Origin: Burkholderiaceae bacterium
GTDB lineage: Bacteria; Pseudomonadota; Gammaproteobacteria; Burkholderiales; Burkholderiaceae_C
Assembly (NCBI GenBank): GCA_024235915.1
Contig: JACKLO010000008.1
Span: forward strand, 496,001 to 560,000
DNA length: 64,000 bases
Reading direction: 5' to 3'
Part shown: in pieces, positions 63,153 to 64,000 of the stretch
Layout of the letters: each line of letters starts with the position of its first letter
Numbering within the stretch: the stretch's first letter is position 1
Notes under the pieces: generated by a model
Told to the model about the DNA's origin: nothing
Databases searched by the model: none
The model's input: the letters and a program-made list of their open reading frames with translations, nothing else
Program-made: the position numbers and the translations under genes

Positions 63153-64000
63153 AGTCGTCCTGTGTGCGGCGGTCCGTACCGCCATCGGAACCTACGGTGG
63201 AACGCTGAAGGACGTGCCCGCCGTCGAACTGGGAGGCGCCGCAATCCGCGAGGCTTTGCGCCGAGGCGGCATCGGCGGAGACGATGTTCAGGCCCTCGTC
63301 ATGGGCCAGGTGGTCCAGGCCGGGGCCGGCATGAACCCGGCGCGACAGGCCGGCATCAAGGCAGGGCTGCCGGTCGAGGTGCCGGCGATGACGGTCAACC
63401 GGGTCTGCGGCTCCGGCGCGCAGGCCGTCGTCAGCGCGGCGCTCGAGGTGCTGTCCGGCTGCGCGGACTGCGTGGTGGCGGGCGGCATGGAAAACATGGA
63501 TCAGGCGCCTTACCTGCTGCCGCAGGGGCGCTGGGGGGCACGCATGGGAGACGCCTCGCTCCTCGACGGCATGCTGCGCGACGGCCTGCACGACGCCTTC
63601 AGCGGCAAGCACTCCGGCTGGCACACGGAGGATCTGGTGCAGCGCCTGGACATCACGCGCGAGGCGCAGGACCGCTGGGCACTCCGCACCCAGCAGCGGT
63701 TCGCGGTCGCGCAGGCGGCAGGCCGTTTCGACGCCGAGATCGTTGCCGTCGACGTGCCCGGGCGCAAGGGCGTGGTGAGCTTCGCGCGCGACGAACACAA
63801 CCGGCCCGACACGACGATGGAGTCGCTGGCGCGGTTGAAGCCAGCGTTCCGCAAGGAGGGCACGATCACCGCGGGCAACGCGCCCGGCCTGAACAGCGGC
63901 GCGGCGGCGATGCTCGTCGCCGACCGCGCCTGGGCCGAGGCACGCGACCTGCCGGTGCAGGCGCGACTCGTCGCCCACGGCATCGGCGCGGTGGACCCGA
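63139..64000 (+). CDS. acetyl-CoA C-acetyltransferase (thiolase), 3' end outside window
   Basis: The first 287 residues of a thiolase are present. The gene begins with ATG 63139 after AAGGAG, overlapping the fusion gene by 14 bases. The active-site Cys is in VNRVCGSGAQA; ENMDQAPYLLPQGRWGARMG and TITAGNAPGLNSGAAAMLV are typical. The C-terminal His and Cys motifs lie beyond the window. It condenses two acetyl-CoA to acetoacetyl-CoA or cleaves it. With FabI and DUF3141 this suggests a C4 acyl-CoA path feeding acetate or polyhydroxybutyrate. Confidence 0.92.
   Translation, partial: MTRREVVLCAAVRTAIGTYGGTLKDVPAVELGGAAIREALRRGGIGGDDVQALVMGQVVQAGAGMNPARQAGIKAGLPVEVPAMTVNRVCGSGAQAVVSAALEVLSGCADCVVAGGMENMDQAPYLLPQGRWGARMGDASLLDGMLRDGLHDAFSGKHSGWHTEDLVQRLDITREAQDRWALRTQQRFAVAQAAGRFDAEIVAVDVPGRKGVVSFARDEHNRPDTTMESLARLKPAFRKEGTITAGNAPGLNSGAAAMLVADRAWAEARDLPVQARLVAHGIGAVDP

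Overview
The window is GC-rich DNA with short intergenic gaps, class-4-type porins, Tat-exported multicopper oxidases and several betaproteobacterial gene families. It is most likely from a member of the Burkholderiales. No rRNA or tRNA was seen. Much of it is an accessory region: a mobile-element backbone (ParB-like protein, RadC-like JAB protein, a CoiA-like protein and many small unknown genes) interleaved with metal-resistance islands.

Layout. 1-671: fragments of an integrase-like gene interrupted by a sequencing-adapter sequence at 100-134, so the left edge is probably misjoined. 606-7040: a RIT-type element (three consecutive tyrosine recombinases) bounded by 40-bp inverted repeats. Unusually, it carries a frameshifted cheW and an intact PAS chemoreceptor. 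7217-9954: ParB-like and HTH genes on the minus strand. 10249-21811: a Zn/Cd/Co/Pb-type cassette with an RND efflux system, accessory periplasmic proteins, a transglutaminase-like protein, a CadA P-type ATPase and a divergent CadR/PbrR-type regulator. 21938-30323: mobile-element backbone with hairpin-rich leaders. 30604-40223: periplasmic copper handling, with an HMA chaperone, a cytochrome c, a CopRS pair, CopA, CopB, a cupredoxin and a second two-component pair. 40273-43388: a DUF4198 protein, then a degenerate response regulator coupled to a Sel1-repeat protein. 43833-47450: an intact regulator/exported-protein pair and, on the other side of a porin gene, an inverted decayed copy of it. 47549-57389: a copper/silver-type P-type ATPase with accessory proteins, cytochromes c, a YVTN propeller protein, YHS proteins and an outer-membrane porin. 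57427-64000: nhaA, DUF3141, fabI, an acetate kinase fused to a PduL-type phosphotransacylase, and a thiolase cut by the window end.

How the parts work together. Metal is pumped from the cytosol by P-type ATPases (CadA; the 49764 protein) and exported across the envelope by the RND pump. It is oxidised or bound in the periplasm by CopA and the cupredoxin. Control is by CadR, two OmpR-type two-component systems and a MerR protein. Two near-identical mer-type operator/promoters (48093 and 55413) suggest that the P-type ATPase cluster and the porin-to-thiolase cluster belong to one MerR-family regulon, possibly joining metal stress to a fermentative or dormancy-like acetyl-CoA/acetate module.

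Three genes (cheW, parB, copA) each look interrupted by the loss of a single base. Either sequence errors or real decay could explain this, and it matters for interpretation.
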